From the NCBI RefSeq assembly GCF_002006755.1, contig NZ_MVDO01000103.1, positions 1 to 34,377 of the forward strand: 34,377 bases of DNA, read 5' to 3'. Of this stretch, positions 8,354 to 15,456 are shown piece by piece (within the stretch, counting starts at the first letter, position 1; each line of letters begins with the position of its first letter). Under the pieces are notes generated by a model that was not told the DNA's origin, did not search any database, and was given only the letters and a program-made list of their open reading frames with translations. A program made the translations under genes and the position numbers. Source of the DNA: Wohlfahrtiimonas larvae (GTDB lineage: Bacteria; Pseudomonadota; Gammaproteobacteria; Cardiobacteriales; Wohlfahrtiimonadaceae).

Positions 8354-9538
8354 TTAACCAATTGCGATTAGCATGGTTAATAATATCATCACAACGAAAG
8401 CGATAGAGATTCCCAATATAGCAGATCGCCTATATTGGGACGGCTCTGCTTTCGGCAATATTTCTTTAAGTGCAACATACAACATCATTCCACCTGCCAA
8501 AGCTGATAGATGAATCAAATATTCCATAGATAATATTGAACGCAAAAACAAATACATCAATATTGCCAAGCAAGCAGGCATGATACCTGTGAATAATGTT
8601 CTATAACATTGCTGTTTTTTAGATTTCACAGATTCAGGTAAAACCAAACCACACCCCAAAGGAAAATTATGACAAATTACTGTAACTGCCAATAACAAGC
8701 CCAACCAAATATTCATCATTGCGGTGCTAAAAACAATAAAACTCTCTGGAATATTATGAATCACCAATGCTGTGATGGTTAATTTACCTTGAGTATGCAG
8801 AATTCTATTTAACAATAGCAATGCAACGAAACCACCAATCCATAAGCCCACTGATAAAACATTTAACTGCATCCACAATACTGCCAAACTCAAATAGATC
8901 ATCGTACCTGCTGAAAAACTCAGTAATATTCGCATCAATAATTTATTTTTTTGCTGAATACAAATCCCCACAAACCAGCCAATACAAATAGTTAACCCAC
9001 ATATTAAAGTAAGCAACGTTGCCCATATAAATGCTTGGTTCTTCTGCTCTACATCATATTGAATACTATCCGCCACTAACAAATAATCTGATTCACCATA
9101 TTCAGAAACATTACCATCTAAATTCAATCGCCCCAATACTGTGAGATTATCCATCGTTTGAATGCCAGCTAATCCTTCTTTTAACTTTACATGAATGATC
9201 TGATTTTTCGGTGGCGGTGGCACATGAATACAAGCACCATAATAAGGCACCAATAAAAACTCACTGATATTGGAAGCTTGATCCCATTCCAATGGCACCA
9301 CAAAACCAGAAATTGCTATATTTTTTCCTGATAAAGCTTGATTAGGTAATCGTTGATCTTGTGCATCCATATAGTTTTGCAAAGCTTCTGGTGATATTTC
9401 ATTGTGTGATAAATCAACAGAAGATTGCATTAACAATTGATCCCAAGTGATTGTTGGATAATCTTCTGCCAAGCTCCAAGAATTCATCAACATCAAGGCA
9501 ATGATGGTTATGAAAAGTTGCTGAAGTTTCTGCATCAT
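8354..9538 (-). CDS. DUF3299 domain fused to a ZIP-family metal transporter
   Basis: Probable inner membrane metal carrier with its own periplasmic domain; 394 residues. Residues 1-24 are a signal sequence (ending SLA). Residues about 26-165 are a DUF3299 domain (ISGFVVPLEW, EFLLVPYYGACIHVPPPP, NQIIHVKL). Residues about 168-394 hold eight hydrophobic helices with ZIP features: SFSAGTMIYLSLAVL in helix 2, HNIPES at 261-266 in helix 4, HNFPLG at 290-295 in helix 5, and ALAGGMMLYVALKEILP in helix 7. Typical ZIP proteins carry HNxPEG in helix 4 and H/QNxPEG in helix 5; here helix 4 keeps its Glu, but the helix 5 Glu is Leu. The start overlaps the permease stop (ATGA). No frameshift separates the halves. 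Zinc as substrate is inferred from context. Confidence 0.85.
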   Translation of the reverse strand: MMQKLQQLFITIIALMLMNSWSLAEDYPTITWDQLLMQSSVDLSHNEISPEALQNYMDAQDQRLPNQALSGKNIAISGFVVPLEWDQASNISEFLLVPYYGACIHVPPPPKNQIIHVKLKEGLAGIQTMDNLTVLGRLNLDGNVSEYGESDYLLVADSIQYDVEQKNQAFIWATLLTLICGLTICIGWFVGICIQQKNKLLMRILLSFSAGTMIYLSLAVLWMQLNVLSVGLWIGGFVALLLLNRILHTQGKLTITALVIHNIPESFIVFSTAMMNIWLGLLLAVTVICHNFPLGCGLVLPESVKSKKQQCYRTLFTGIMPACLAILMYLFLRSILSMEYLIHLSALAGGMMLYVALKEILPKAEPSQYRRSAILGISIAFVVMILLTMLIAIG

Positions 9539-10806
9539 TTGGAAACACTCAGACCATCAGCCAAGCTCATGCGATAAGCTCGCCATGCAGGAATCATACT
9601 TGTGAGCAAACCTGCCAACATAATCGCCCCTAATAGAAGCCATTCACCGCTCGTTGGCCAAGATAAAGTAATGAAAATACCATAGTGATTGATTAGAATT
9701 GAGCTGAATATAATGATCATCAATACTAATAAAATAATCCCCAATACAACGCCAATCACCAATAACATCAATCCTTCACAAACCAATAAAACTAAAATAT
9801 CTGTGGGCTTTGCACCTGCAGAACGAAGAATTGCCAACTCTCTTCTACGTTCACCCAATCCTGCTAAAATCGTTGCGGTTAAACCTGCTAAGCCAACAAC
9901 TGTCACCAAAGCTGAAACAATCAATAATACTTTTTCTGCTGAATTCATCATCGCCCAAATTTGATCCATCACAATGCCCGGCATGACTGCCATTAAAGGC
10001 TCTGATCGATATTCATTGATGGATTTTTGCAAGGCAAATACATGGCTACGTTTCTTCAAACCCACCAACATTGCTGTGATACTTTTCGGCTGTAAATCAA
10101 ATTTTGTAATCTGTTCCGCAGGGATGTTTAGCCCTGGAATTGGCGCACCACTTTGCCAATTTAAGTGAATGGCTTCCATCGCTTCCAATCCTATATATAA
10201 GGAGCGGTCCACAGGCGTGCCCGTTGGCGCTAGAATGCCTACGATTTCAAAGGGTTTATCACCATGCTGTGCAATCTCTGATGTACTGTTGCCATGGCTC
10301 AACACAACTTTTTGTCCAAGTTCATAATTAAGATTTTTAGCAACTTCCGAGCCAATCACAACATCAAATAAACCATCAAATTGCTGCCCTTTCGCAAAAG
10401 CCAAAGTTTTATCTCGTTGATAGCGATAATATGCAAACATATTTTCATTGGTGGCAACCACAGGATAACTTTGATGTGTATCGCCAAGTGAAATTGGAAT
10501 CACCCAATCCACTTCGGGACGTTTTGCAATCTGCTCTGCGCTTTGCCAGCCCATATTATTAGTGGCTCCGCCCAAATGAAAAATTGCATACAGAATCAAT
10601 TGCACATTGCTACCGCGTGCACCAATCACTAAATCCGTGCCAGAAACCGCTTGCACAAAATTTTCTCTCACTTGCACACGAGTTTTTTCAATGCCCAACA
10701 ATAATGTTGTGGATAATGCGATGGAAAACACGATTAACAACAATGTACCACGACGATTCCAAGAACTTTTCCAAGAGAGTGATAATAAGTAATTCAATCG
10801 TTTCAT
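9535..10806 (-). CDS. FtsX/MacB-type ABC permease of the zinc operon
   Basis: Inner membrane subunit of an ABC system with the ATPase encoded just upstream. 423 residues from the ATG at 10806, which overlaps the ATPase stop as TAATG and has AAAGG six bases ahead; an in-frame TTG further upstream is less likely. The layout is that of the FtsX/MacB/LolC family: helix 1 at about 20-39, a large periplasmic domain of about 240 residues, then three C-terminal helices. The family coupling segment GERRRELAILRSAGA follows helix 2. This family usually couples ATP hydrolysis to mechanical movement of periplasmic partners rather than forming an import channel. The likely partner here is the ZinT-ZrgA protein. 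Comparable ATPase/permease pairs accompany ZrgA-type proteins in Zur regulons of Vibrio and Pseudomonas. Confidence 0.88.
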   Translation of the reverse strand: MKRLNYLLSLSWKSSWNRRGTLLLIVFSIALSTTLLLGIEKTRVQVRENFVQAVSGTDLVIGARGSNVQLILYAIFHLGGATNNMGWQSAEQIAKRPEVDWVIPISLGDTHQSYPVVATNENMFAYYRYQRDKTLAFAKGQQFDGLFDVVIGSEVAKNLNYELGQKVVLSHGNSTSEIAQHGDKPFEIVGILAPTGTPVDRSLYIGLEAMEAIHLNWQSGAPIPGLNIPAEQITKFDLQPKSITAMLVGLKKRSHVFALQKSINEYRSEPLMAVMPGIVMDQIWAMMNSAEKVLLIVSALVTVVGLAGLTATILAGLGERRRELAILRSAGAKPTDILVLLVCEGLMLLVIGVVLGIILLVLMIIIFSSILINHYGIFITLSWPTSGEWLLLGAIMLAGLLTSMIPAWRAYRMSLADGLSVSK

Positions 10807-11531
10807 TATGTACCTTTCCCACAATCATTAATGTCATTAAGATGTATTGCTTTGGTAAAATTCTGCATGATTTCTAAATCATGGCTCACAAATAACAATG
10901 TCGTACCGTGATCTCTGCATACATCCAATAACAAATCCAAAAAATCTTGACGACGATTAGCATCCAACGCAGAGGTTGGTTCATCTGCAATCAATATGGA
11001 AGGTTTACCAATTAAAGCTCTTGCAGCAGCAACACGCTGTTGTTGCCCCACTGATAATTGATGAGCTTTTTGATGCCATAAATCAGAAGATAAATCCAAG
11101 CGTGTTAATAATGCTTTTGCTTCATTCAGTACTGAACCATGATGCTTAATGCTATTTTGAGTGCGTAATTTCGATAACTGACAAGGAATCACCACATTTT
11201 CCAAAATAGTTAAATAAGGAATCAAATTGAACTGTTGGAAAATAAAACCAATATGATCGCCACGAAAAATATCTCGCTCACTGCTACTGAGCTGATTTGT
11301 TGCGCAATCATTGATGATAATTTCACCCGATGTTGGCGCTAAAATACCTGCAATCAAACTCAACAGTGTACTTTTACCGCTACCGCTTGGCCCTGAAATA
11401 AAGAGCTGCTCACCTCGATAAATGTTCAATTCATCCATAGCAATTGTTGGTTCTGTTGCTTTAGGCCAAAGAAAGTGAACTTTCTTCAGCGCTATTGCAA
11501 TGGATTTTGCACTCTCCATTTCGTTTACCAT
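10806..11531 (-). CDS. ABC transporter ATPase of the zinc operon (LolD/MacB-like)
   Basis: Cytoplasmic ATPase subunit, 241 residues. All motor motifs are present: Walker A GPSGSGKST at 47-55, the Q-loop region FIFQQFNLIPYLT, the signature LSVGQQQR, Walker B ILIADEPTSALD and the switch histidine in LLFVSHD. The FQQFNLIPYLTILENV wording is typical of the LolD/MacB/FtsE branch, matching the FtsX-type permease next door. The ATG at 11531 overlaps the end of the ZinT-ZrgA gene by seven bases, and no strong ribosome site is seen, so translation is probably coupled. A second in-frame ATG four codons later (11519) is possible. Confidence 0.92.
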   Translation of the reverse strand: MVNEMESAKSIAIALKKVHFLWPKATEPTIAMDELNIYRGEQLFISGPSGSGKSTLLSLIAGILAPTSGEIIINDCATNQLSSSERDIFRGDHIGFIFQQFNLIPYLTILENVVIPCQLSKLRTQNSIKHHGSVLNEAKALLTRLDLSSDLWHQKAHQLSVGQQQRVAAARALIGKPSILIADEPTSALDANRRQDFLDLLLDVCRDHGTTLLFVSHDLEIMQNFTKAIHLNDINDCGKGT

Positions 11532-12631
11532 TGAATCACAGTATTTTTACGAGATAATTCCGCAGATTTCTGCCCATTTGGCGTAATCATCTGAACTTCT
11601 ACATGTTCTAAATGTGGGAAATATGGGAATAGTTTTACTTCTAATTGTTGAAGTTTTGCAGGAGTTTGGCATTGCCATTGTGCTGTCATAGTAAGATTAC
11701 CGTGCGTTGTGTGATGATGTTTATGTTCTTCTGAATGTGCTTTGTGCCCTAATAATTCAGGCTCAATCACATCTGATGCCAAGCCTAGATTTTTCACTGC
11801 ACAATTTGCATCTTTTGGTAATACAAATAGTTGATCAATGGCATTCAGTTGTGTAGCCATTGCTTTGACTTCTGCAATTTCCGCATCACTTTTTGGTGCA
11901 TATTCAAAAGAGATAAAATTCGCTAAAGCGCCTTCTAGCTCTAATTCAACATTGCCGTGTTCAATACTGATATTCATATTGGCAACACCGTGTTGATGTG
12001 CGCCATGTGCATCATGCCCAATCATTTCATGAATAATGTCTGATTGGTTAAATGCTGCAGGATAAAAAGTTGGCCAGTTACTCAGTTGTACAGCAAGCGC
12101 ATCATGTGAATCATTGCCCATATATAAATGGAAATGACCCGCTTTTTCTGGCGCAATGATGTGATCACTGAATTGAATATATTTTGGTGCAGTTGAGTTG
12201 GCATCTAAACATTCAAATTGATAGCGCACACCTTTTTTACCTGAATCATAATTGAGAATTTTCTTACCTGAATATTTATATTCGCATGAAGAGACTTTAT
12301 TAGGTGCGATAAATTCAATCTGGCTGCCATGAATTTTTACTAATGTTAAATCTGTTTTGTAGCCATTTAAATAATACGCACGATATTCTTCTATCGTTTT
12401 ATCGCCTTTCTCAGCTTTTGCCGCCAATACACGATCTAACTCACCACTCACTAAATAAGGATAAATGGATTGCCAATCACCTTCCCAATCACTCAATGTA
12501 CGATCTTGAACATCTTGATCATCAAAAATTCCTTGGCTCGCTAATATCGATTTTTCTGAATGATTATGATGCTGATGCGCCCAACTCATTTGCAAACTTA
12601 ATACTGCTAAAACAATAGCCGTTTTTTTCAT
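11525..12631 (-). CDS. ZinT-ZrgA (DUF2796) fusion, periplasmic zinc-binding protein
   Basis: Secreted zinc-binding protein joining two zinc-acquisition domains; 368 residues from the ATG at 12631 (the TTG two codons upstream is less likely). Residues 1-18 are a signal peptide ending SWA. A His-rich start (HQHHNHSE) leads into a full ZinT domain, about 27-205: GIFDDQDVQDRTLSDWEGDWQS, KKGVRYQFEC and IQFSDHIIAP, with the ZinT metal histidines in SDH (157) and GHFH (166, 168). A His-rich junction (GHDAHGAHQHG) leads to a ZrgA/DUF2796 domain, about 212-368: HGVANMNISIEHG, a four-Cys-type pattern, and a second His-rich loop (HKAHSEEHKHHHTTHG). First gene of the operon, directly behind a promoter overlapped by a Zur-like operator. 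ZinT and ZrgA are normally separate proteins. Confidence 0.9.
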   Translation of the reverse strand: MKKTAIVLAVLSLQMSWAHQHHNHSEKSILASQGIFDDQDVQDRTLSDWEGDWQSIYPYLVSGELDRVLAAKAEKGDKTIEEYRAYYLNGYKTDLTLVKIHGSQIEFIAPNKVSSCEYKYSGKKILNYDSGKKGVRYQFECLDANSTAPKYIQFSDHIIAPEKAGHFHLYMGNDSHDALAVQLSNWPTFYPAAFNQSDIIHEMIGHDAHGAHQHGVANMNISIEHGNVELELEGALANFISFEYAPKSDAEIAEVKAMATQLNAIDQLFVLPKDANCAVKNLGLASDVIEPELLGHKAHSEEHKHHHTTHGNLTMTAQWQCQTPAKLQQLEVKLFPYFPHLEHVEVQMITPNGQKSAELSRKNTVIQW

Positions 12632-12655
12632 ACCCAATCCCTATCATTTAAAAAT

Positions 12656-12678
12656 GCAATGTTATATCATTTCATTTT
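12656..12678 (-). promoter_or_regulatory. Candidate Zur operator
   Basis: Compared with the gammaproteobacterial Zur consensus GAAATGTTATA-N-TATAACATTTC, the minus strand here gives a right half TATAACATTGC (10 of 11) and a weaker left half (7 of 11). The plus strand shows the core AATGTTATATCATTTCATT at 12658-12676. It covers the -10 element and spacer of the promoter at 12659-12687, so a bound repressor would block RNA polymerase. The consensus is recalled, not recomputed. Confidence 0.6.
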
Positions 12679-12687
12679 TATCGTCAA
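12659..12687 (-). promoter_or_regulatory. Predicted promoter of the zinc operon
   Basis: On the minus strand TTGACG (12682-12687) and TAACAT (12659-12664) are 17 bases apart. The predicted start near 12652 leaves a leader of about 20 bases before the ATG at 12631, with AGGG/GGGT ribosome-site sequence in between. Confidence 0.6.
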
Positions 12688-12714
12688 ACTGCTTTCAAAA
12701 TTTTTTAAAATGAC

Positions 12715-12749
12715 TTATTCACAAATTGTGTGATTAAGGATGTGGATAA
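12715..12749. promoter_or_regulatory. Two DnaA-box matches upstream of guaA
   Basis: TTATTCACA on the plus strand (12715-12723) and TTATCCACA on the minus strand (12741-12749, read as TGTGGATAA) both fit the TTATNCACA consensus and lie 17 bases apart in inverted orientation. They sit between the zinc-operon promoter and the guaA promoter. Regulation of guaBA by DnaA is known in E. coli; a role here is inference. Confidence 0.4.
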
Positions 12750-12766
12750 CTTTGTGGGTAAGATTC

Positions 12767-12796
12767 AAGACAAGTATTGTGGGTTTTTGATACAAT
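12767..12796 (+). promoter_or_regulatory. Predicted guaA promoter
   Basis: AAGACA (12767-12772) and TACAAT (12791-12796) are separated by 18 bases. Initiation near 12803 would exclude start codons at 12777 and 12795 and leave the ATG codons at 12822 and 12831 as candidates. Confidence 0.45.
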
Positions 12797-12821
12797 GCCC
12801 TGCTTATTAACCCTTGGAAAA

Positions 12822-14069
12822 ATGAGCATTATGAGCACTCAAATTGACGAAATATTAGTGGTATATTCCAATCTGCAAGATGCACAAACTGTTGCACAGA
12901 TGATTCGTTCATTGAACTTCTACTCTGCGTTAACACCTGCATTTAAAGTCACCGAAGATATTGTTAACCAAGCGCCTGCAATTATTGATTTATCAGAGCA
13001 GGGTAGCTTTCCACAAGCAAAAACTTTCACAATCACAAAAGAATCATTAACAGATATTCACTTAAAAGCTCATATTGCTGAATTCTTAAAAGAAAAATGC
13101 CAATTAAAACCCACTTGGACAGTAGAAGCATTTGCTGAATTAGAAACTACTCGTATTCAAGAGATTGTTGGCGAAGATGAAGTGATCTTAGCTTTGTCTG
13201 GCGGTGTTGATTCATCTGTTGTTGCAGCTTTATTGCATAAAGCGATTGGTAAAAAATTAACCTGTATTTTTGTGGATACTGGCTTGATGCGCTTGAATGA
13301 AGGCGATCAAGTGATGCAAATTTTTGCTGATAACATGGGTGTTAATGTCATTCGTGTCAATGCTGAGGATCGATACTTAGCAGCATTAGCGGGTGAAAAT
13401 GATCCTGAGCGTAAACGCAAAATTATCGGTGAATTGTTCATCAAAATCTTTGAAGAAGAAGCACAAAAATTGTCTCATGCTAAATGGTTGGCTCAAGGCA
13501 CAATCTACCCTGATATTTTAGAATCAGGAGATCATCATGGTGCTGCAAATGTCATCAAATCACATCATAACGTGGGCGGATTGCCTGAAGATATGCAATT
13601 TGAATTAATTGAGCCCTTGAAATATCTCTTTAAAAATGAAGTGCGTGAATTGGGTGTTGCGCTGGGCTTGCCACCAGAAATGTTGTATCGTCATCCATTC
13701 CCAGGACCTGGCTTGGGCGTACGTATTTTGGGTGAAATCAAAAAAGAATACGCAGATATCTTACGTTTAGCAGATGATATTTTTGTTCAAGGTTTACGCG
13801 AGCATGGCTTATATGACAAAACCTCACAAGCTTTTGCAGTATTTTTACCTGTAAAATCTGTAGGCATTAAAGATCATAAAAGAACTTATGAGTACACAAT
13901 TGCCCTCCGCGCTATTGAAACTATCGACTTTATGACAGCTCGTGCAGCCCGTTTGCCATACGAATTCATTGAAGAGATTTCGGACAAGATCATTTTATCG
14001 ATTCCTAAAGTGACAAGAGTTGTTTATGATGTATCGAATAAGCCACCTGCAACAATTGAGTGGGAATAA
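12822..14069 (+). CDS. guaA: GMP synthetase lacking a functional glutaminase domain
   Basis: Converts XMP to GMP using ATP and an amino donor. 415 residues against about 525 normally. The ATPPase and dimerisation parts are complete: the pyrophosphate loop LSGGVDSS (126-132), [50 protein letters not shown] and the terminal KPPATIEWE. The first 60 residues still align loosely with the start of a class I glutamine amidotransferase ([12 protein letters not shown] in place of RILILDFGSQYT). The frame then jumps to the helix just before the ATPPase domain. The region with the nucleophile elbow (GVCYGMQ type) and the HPE dyad is absent, about 110 residues. The frame is uninterrupted. The start at 12822 has GGAAA just ahead; ATG 12831 is equally possible. 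The reaction should depend on free ammonia or a separate glutaminase subunit. Confidence 0.93.
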   Translation: MSIMSTQIDEILVVYSNLQDAQTVAQMIRSLNFYSALTPAFKVTEDIVNQAPAIIDLSEQGSFPQAKTFTITKESLTDIHLKAHIAEFLKEKCQLKPTWTVEAFAELETTRIQEIVGEDEVILALSGGVDSSVVAALLHKAIGKKLTCIFVDTGLMRLNEGDQVMQIFADNMGVNVIRVNAEDRYLAALAGENDPERKRKIIGELFIKIFEEEAQKLSHAKWLAQGTIYPDILESGDHHGAANVIKSHHNVGGLPEDMQFELIEPLKYLFKNEVRELGVALGLPPEMLYRHPFPGPGLGVRILGEIKKEYADILRLADDIFVQGLREHGLYDKTSQAFAVFLPVKSVGIKDHKRTYEYTIALRAIETIDFMTARAARLPYEFIEEISDKIILSIPKVTRVVYDVSNKPPATIEWE

Positions 14070-14077
14070 CAAAATAG

Positions 14078-14089
14078 TGTAATATTACA
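14078..14089. repeat. Perfect 12-bp palindrome between guaA and adk
   Basis: TGTAATATTACA lies eight bases after the guaA stop and 36 bases before the adk start. It could be an operator for adk or chance in AT-rich DNA. I do not recognise a regulator for it. Confidence 0.4.
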
Positions 14090-14125
14090 GAGATGTATTA
14101 TCACATATCGATTTAGGAGAATGAC

Positions 14126-14668
14126 ATGCGTATCGTATTATTGGGTGCACCTGGCTCAGGCAAAGGAACTCAAGCAGCCAATTTGGTCGAAAAATATGGG
14201 ATTACTCACCTTTCAACAGGTGATATGTTGCGTGCTGAAGTTAGCGCGGGTACAGAACTTGGCGTAGAAGCTAAGAAAATCATGGATGCTGGCCAGTTGG
14301 TTTCAGATGATATCGTATTAGGTATGATCAAAAACAACATCGAGTCTATTGATGGTGGTTTTTTATTAGATGGTTTTCCACGTAACTTGAACCAAGCAGA
14401 AGCGTTGGATTCATTATTATCAGGTATTGATCAACCCATTGATAAAGTAATTTTCTTTGATGTGCCTTTTGAAATCATCAAAGAACGCTTATTATCTCGT
14501 GGCCGCTCAGATGATAACGAAGAAACCATCGAAAAACGTCGTAAAGTTTATGAGTCTGAAACTGCACCATTAATCAACTATTACACTAAACAAGGTAAGT
14601 TAGTGACAGTGGAAGGTGTTGGCGACGTGACTGAAATCAGTCAACGCATTTTTAAAGCATTAAGCTAA
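14126..14668 (+). CDS. adk: Adenylate kinase, short-LID form
   Basis: Cytoplasmic enzyme interconverting ATP + AMP and 2 ADP. 180 residues, shorter than the 214-residue E. coli form because the LID domain is reduced to a short loop (RGRSDDNEETIEKRRKVYES). P-loop GAPGSGKGTQ at 7-16, AMP site STGDMLRAEV and DGFPRN, and the LID-flanking arginines RGR and KRR are all present. The ATG at 14126 has AGGAG six bases upstream (14115-14119). It is 56 bases downstream of guaA, pairing two purine-nucleotide genes, and ends just before an intrinsic terminator. Confidence 0.96.
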   Translation: MRIVLLGAPGSGKGTQAANLVEKYGITHLSTGDMLRAEVSAGTELGVEAKKIMDAGQLVSDDIVLGMIKNNIESIDGGFLLDGFPRNLNQAEALDSLLSGIDQPIDKVIFFDVPFEIIKERLLSRGRSDDNEETIEKRRKVYESETAPLINYYTKQGKLVTVEGVGDVTEISQRIFKALS

Positions 14669-14690
14669 ATACAGCTTAAAATTAGATGGA

Positions 14691-14714
14691 ATGGCAGCAC
14701 ACGCTGCCATTTTT
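14691..14714 (+). terminator. Terminator or attenuator after adk
   Basis: An 8-bp perfect stem ATGGCAGC/GCTGCCAT with a 4-base loop is followed by TTTT. It begins 22 bases after the adk stop and ends six bases before the next start codon at 14721. Confidence 0.85.
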
Positions 14715-14720
14715 GTGAGC

Positions 14721-15407
14721 ATGAAAAAAGAAACTATAATTACTGTTGCTTGTATCTTATTTGTGGGGGCTTTTGCCTACTTTGGTTTGCCGATGTTTAT
14801 TCCAAGAATGGAAAATCCAAGCCAACAACCTTTTTGGGAAACATCCCTATCTGAAACCAATGATATGCAAGCCTTTGGTTTAACATTAAACCAATCTACA
14901 TTACAAGATGCCATTGATACTTTTGGTAATCGCGTTTCCCTGACTTTATATGAAACTAAAAATGGCGATCAAGTAGAAGGTTATTTTAGAGAAACACAGG
15001 TAGGCCCTTTTTTAGGACGAATGGCATTCACATTGGTTAATAATCCTGAAGATATGCAACTTGCCAAAGAAAAATCTATCCCAGAACAAGCACCTATGAG
15101 CGGCAACAAAAGCTACAAATTAACTTCAAACTTGAATGAATTATTCTTAGATGAAGCTGTTTTTAGCCTAGCATTTATCCCAACTCATGTTGTTTTAACA
15201 CCTGATGATGTAAAAGGTCGATTTGGTGAACCGAGCCAAATCATAGAAGAAGTCATCGATGGCAAAAAAACAGGCACTGTTCATTATCTCTACCCTAATA
15301 AGGGGATTGATGTAACTTTAGATAAAGAAAAAAGGTCAATTATTCAGTATATCTCACCCAGATATTTTAGGGAAAAAATCATCGCGCCAATCGCAGTTGA
15401 AAATTGA
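14721..15407 (+). CDS. Membrane-anchored protein of unknown function
   Basis: Not recognised. 228 residues from the ATG at 14721. An earlier in-frame ATG at 14691 would lie inside the terminator stem, so the later start is preferred although its ribosome site (GTGAG, very close) is poor. Residues about 5-24 are one hydrophobic segment after a lysine start, giving a single N-terminal anchor with the remainder probably periplasmic. The rest is mixed alpha/beta with no Cys pairs and no recognisable catalytic motif; the last third (LTPDDVKGRFGEPSQ, GTVHYLYPNKGIDVTLD) looks like a compact folded domain of the kind found in lipoprotein-like periplasmic proteins. It sits between adk and a candidate small RNA. 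Confidence 0.65.
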   Translation: MKKETIITVACILFVGAFAYFGLPMFIPRMENPSQQPFWETSLSETNDMQAFGLTLNQSTLQDAIDTFGNRVSLTLYETKNGDQVEGYFRETQVGPFLGRMAFTLVNNPEDMQLAKEKSIPEQAPMSGNKSYKLTSNLNELFLDEAVFSLAFIPTHVVLTPDDVKGRFGEPSQIIEEVIDGKKTGTVHYLYPNKGIDVTLDKEKRSIIQYISPRYFREKIIAPIAVEN

Positions 15408-15422
15408 TATTAATCAAAAAAG

Positions 15423-15450
15423 TTGACATCTACAATAAAAATGGTAATTT
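15423..15450 (+). promoter_or_regulatory. Predicted promoter of candidate small RNA
   Basis: Consensus TTGACA (15423-15428), a 16-base spacer and an extended -10 element TGGTAATTT (TG at 15442-15443, hexamer TAATTT at 15445-15450). No gene follows on this strand before the terminator at 15528-15558. Confidence 0.5.
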
Positions 15451-15456
15451 GTATGT

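Noticed and set aside
12822-13200. Frameshift or split gene as the reason for the short GuaA N-terminus
   Set aside because: The frame is continuous from the start codon to the ATPPase motif, the N-terminal 60 residues still resemble the amidotransferase start, and the upstream DNA holds only promoter-like sequence with no GATase fragment in any frame.
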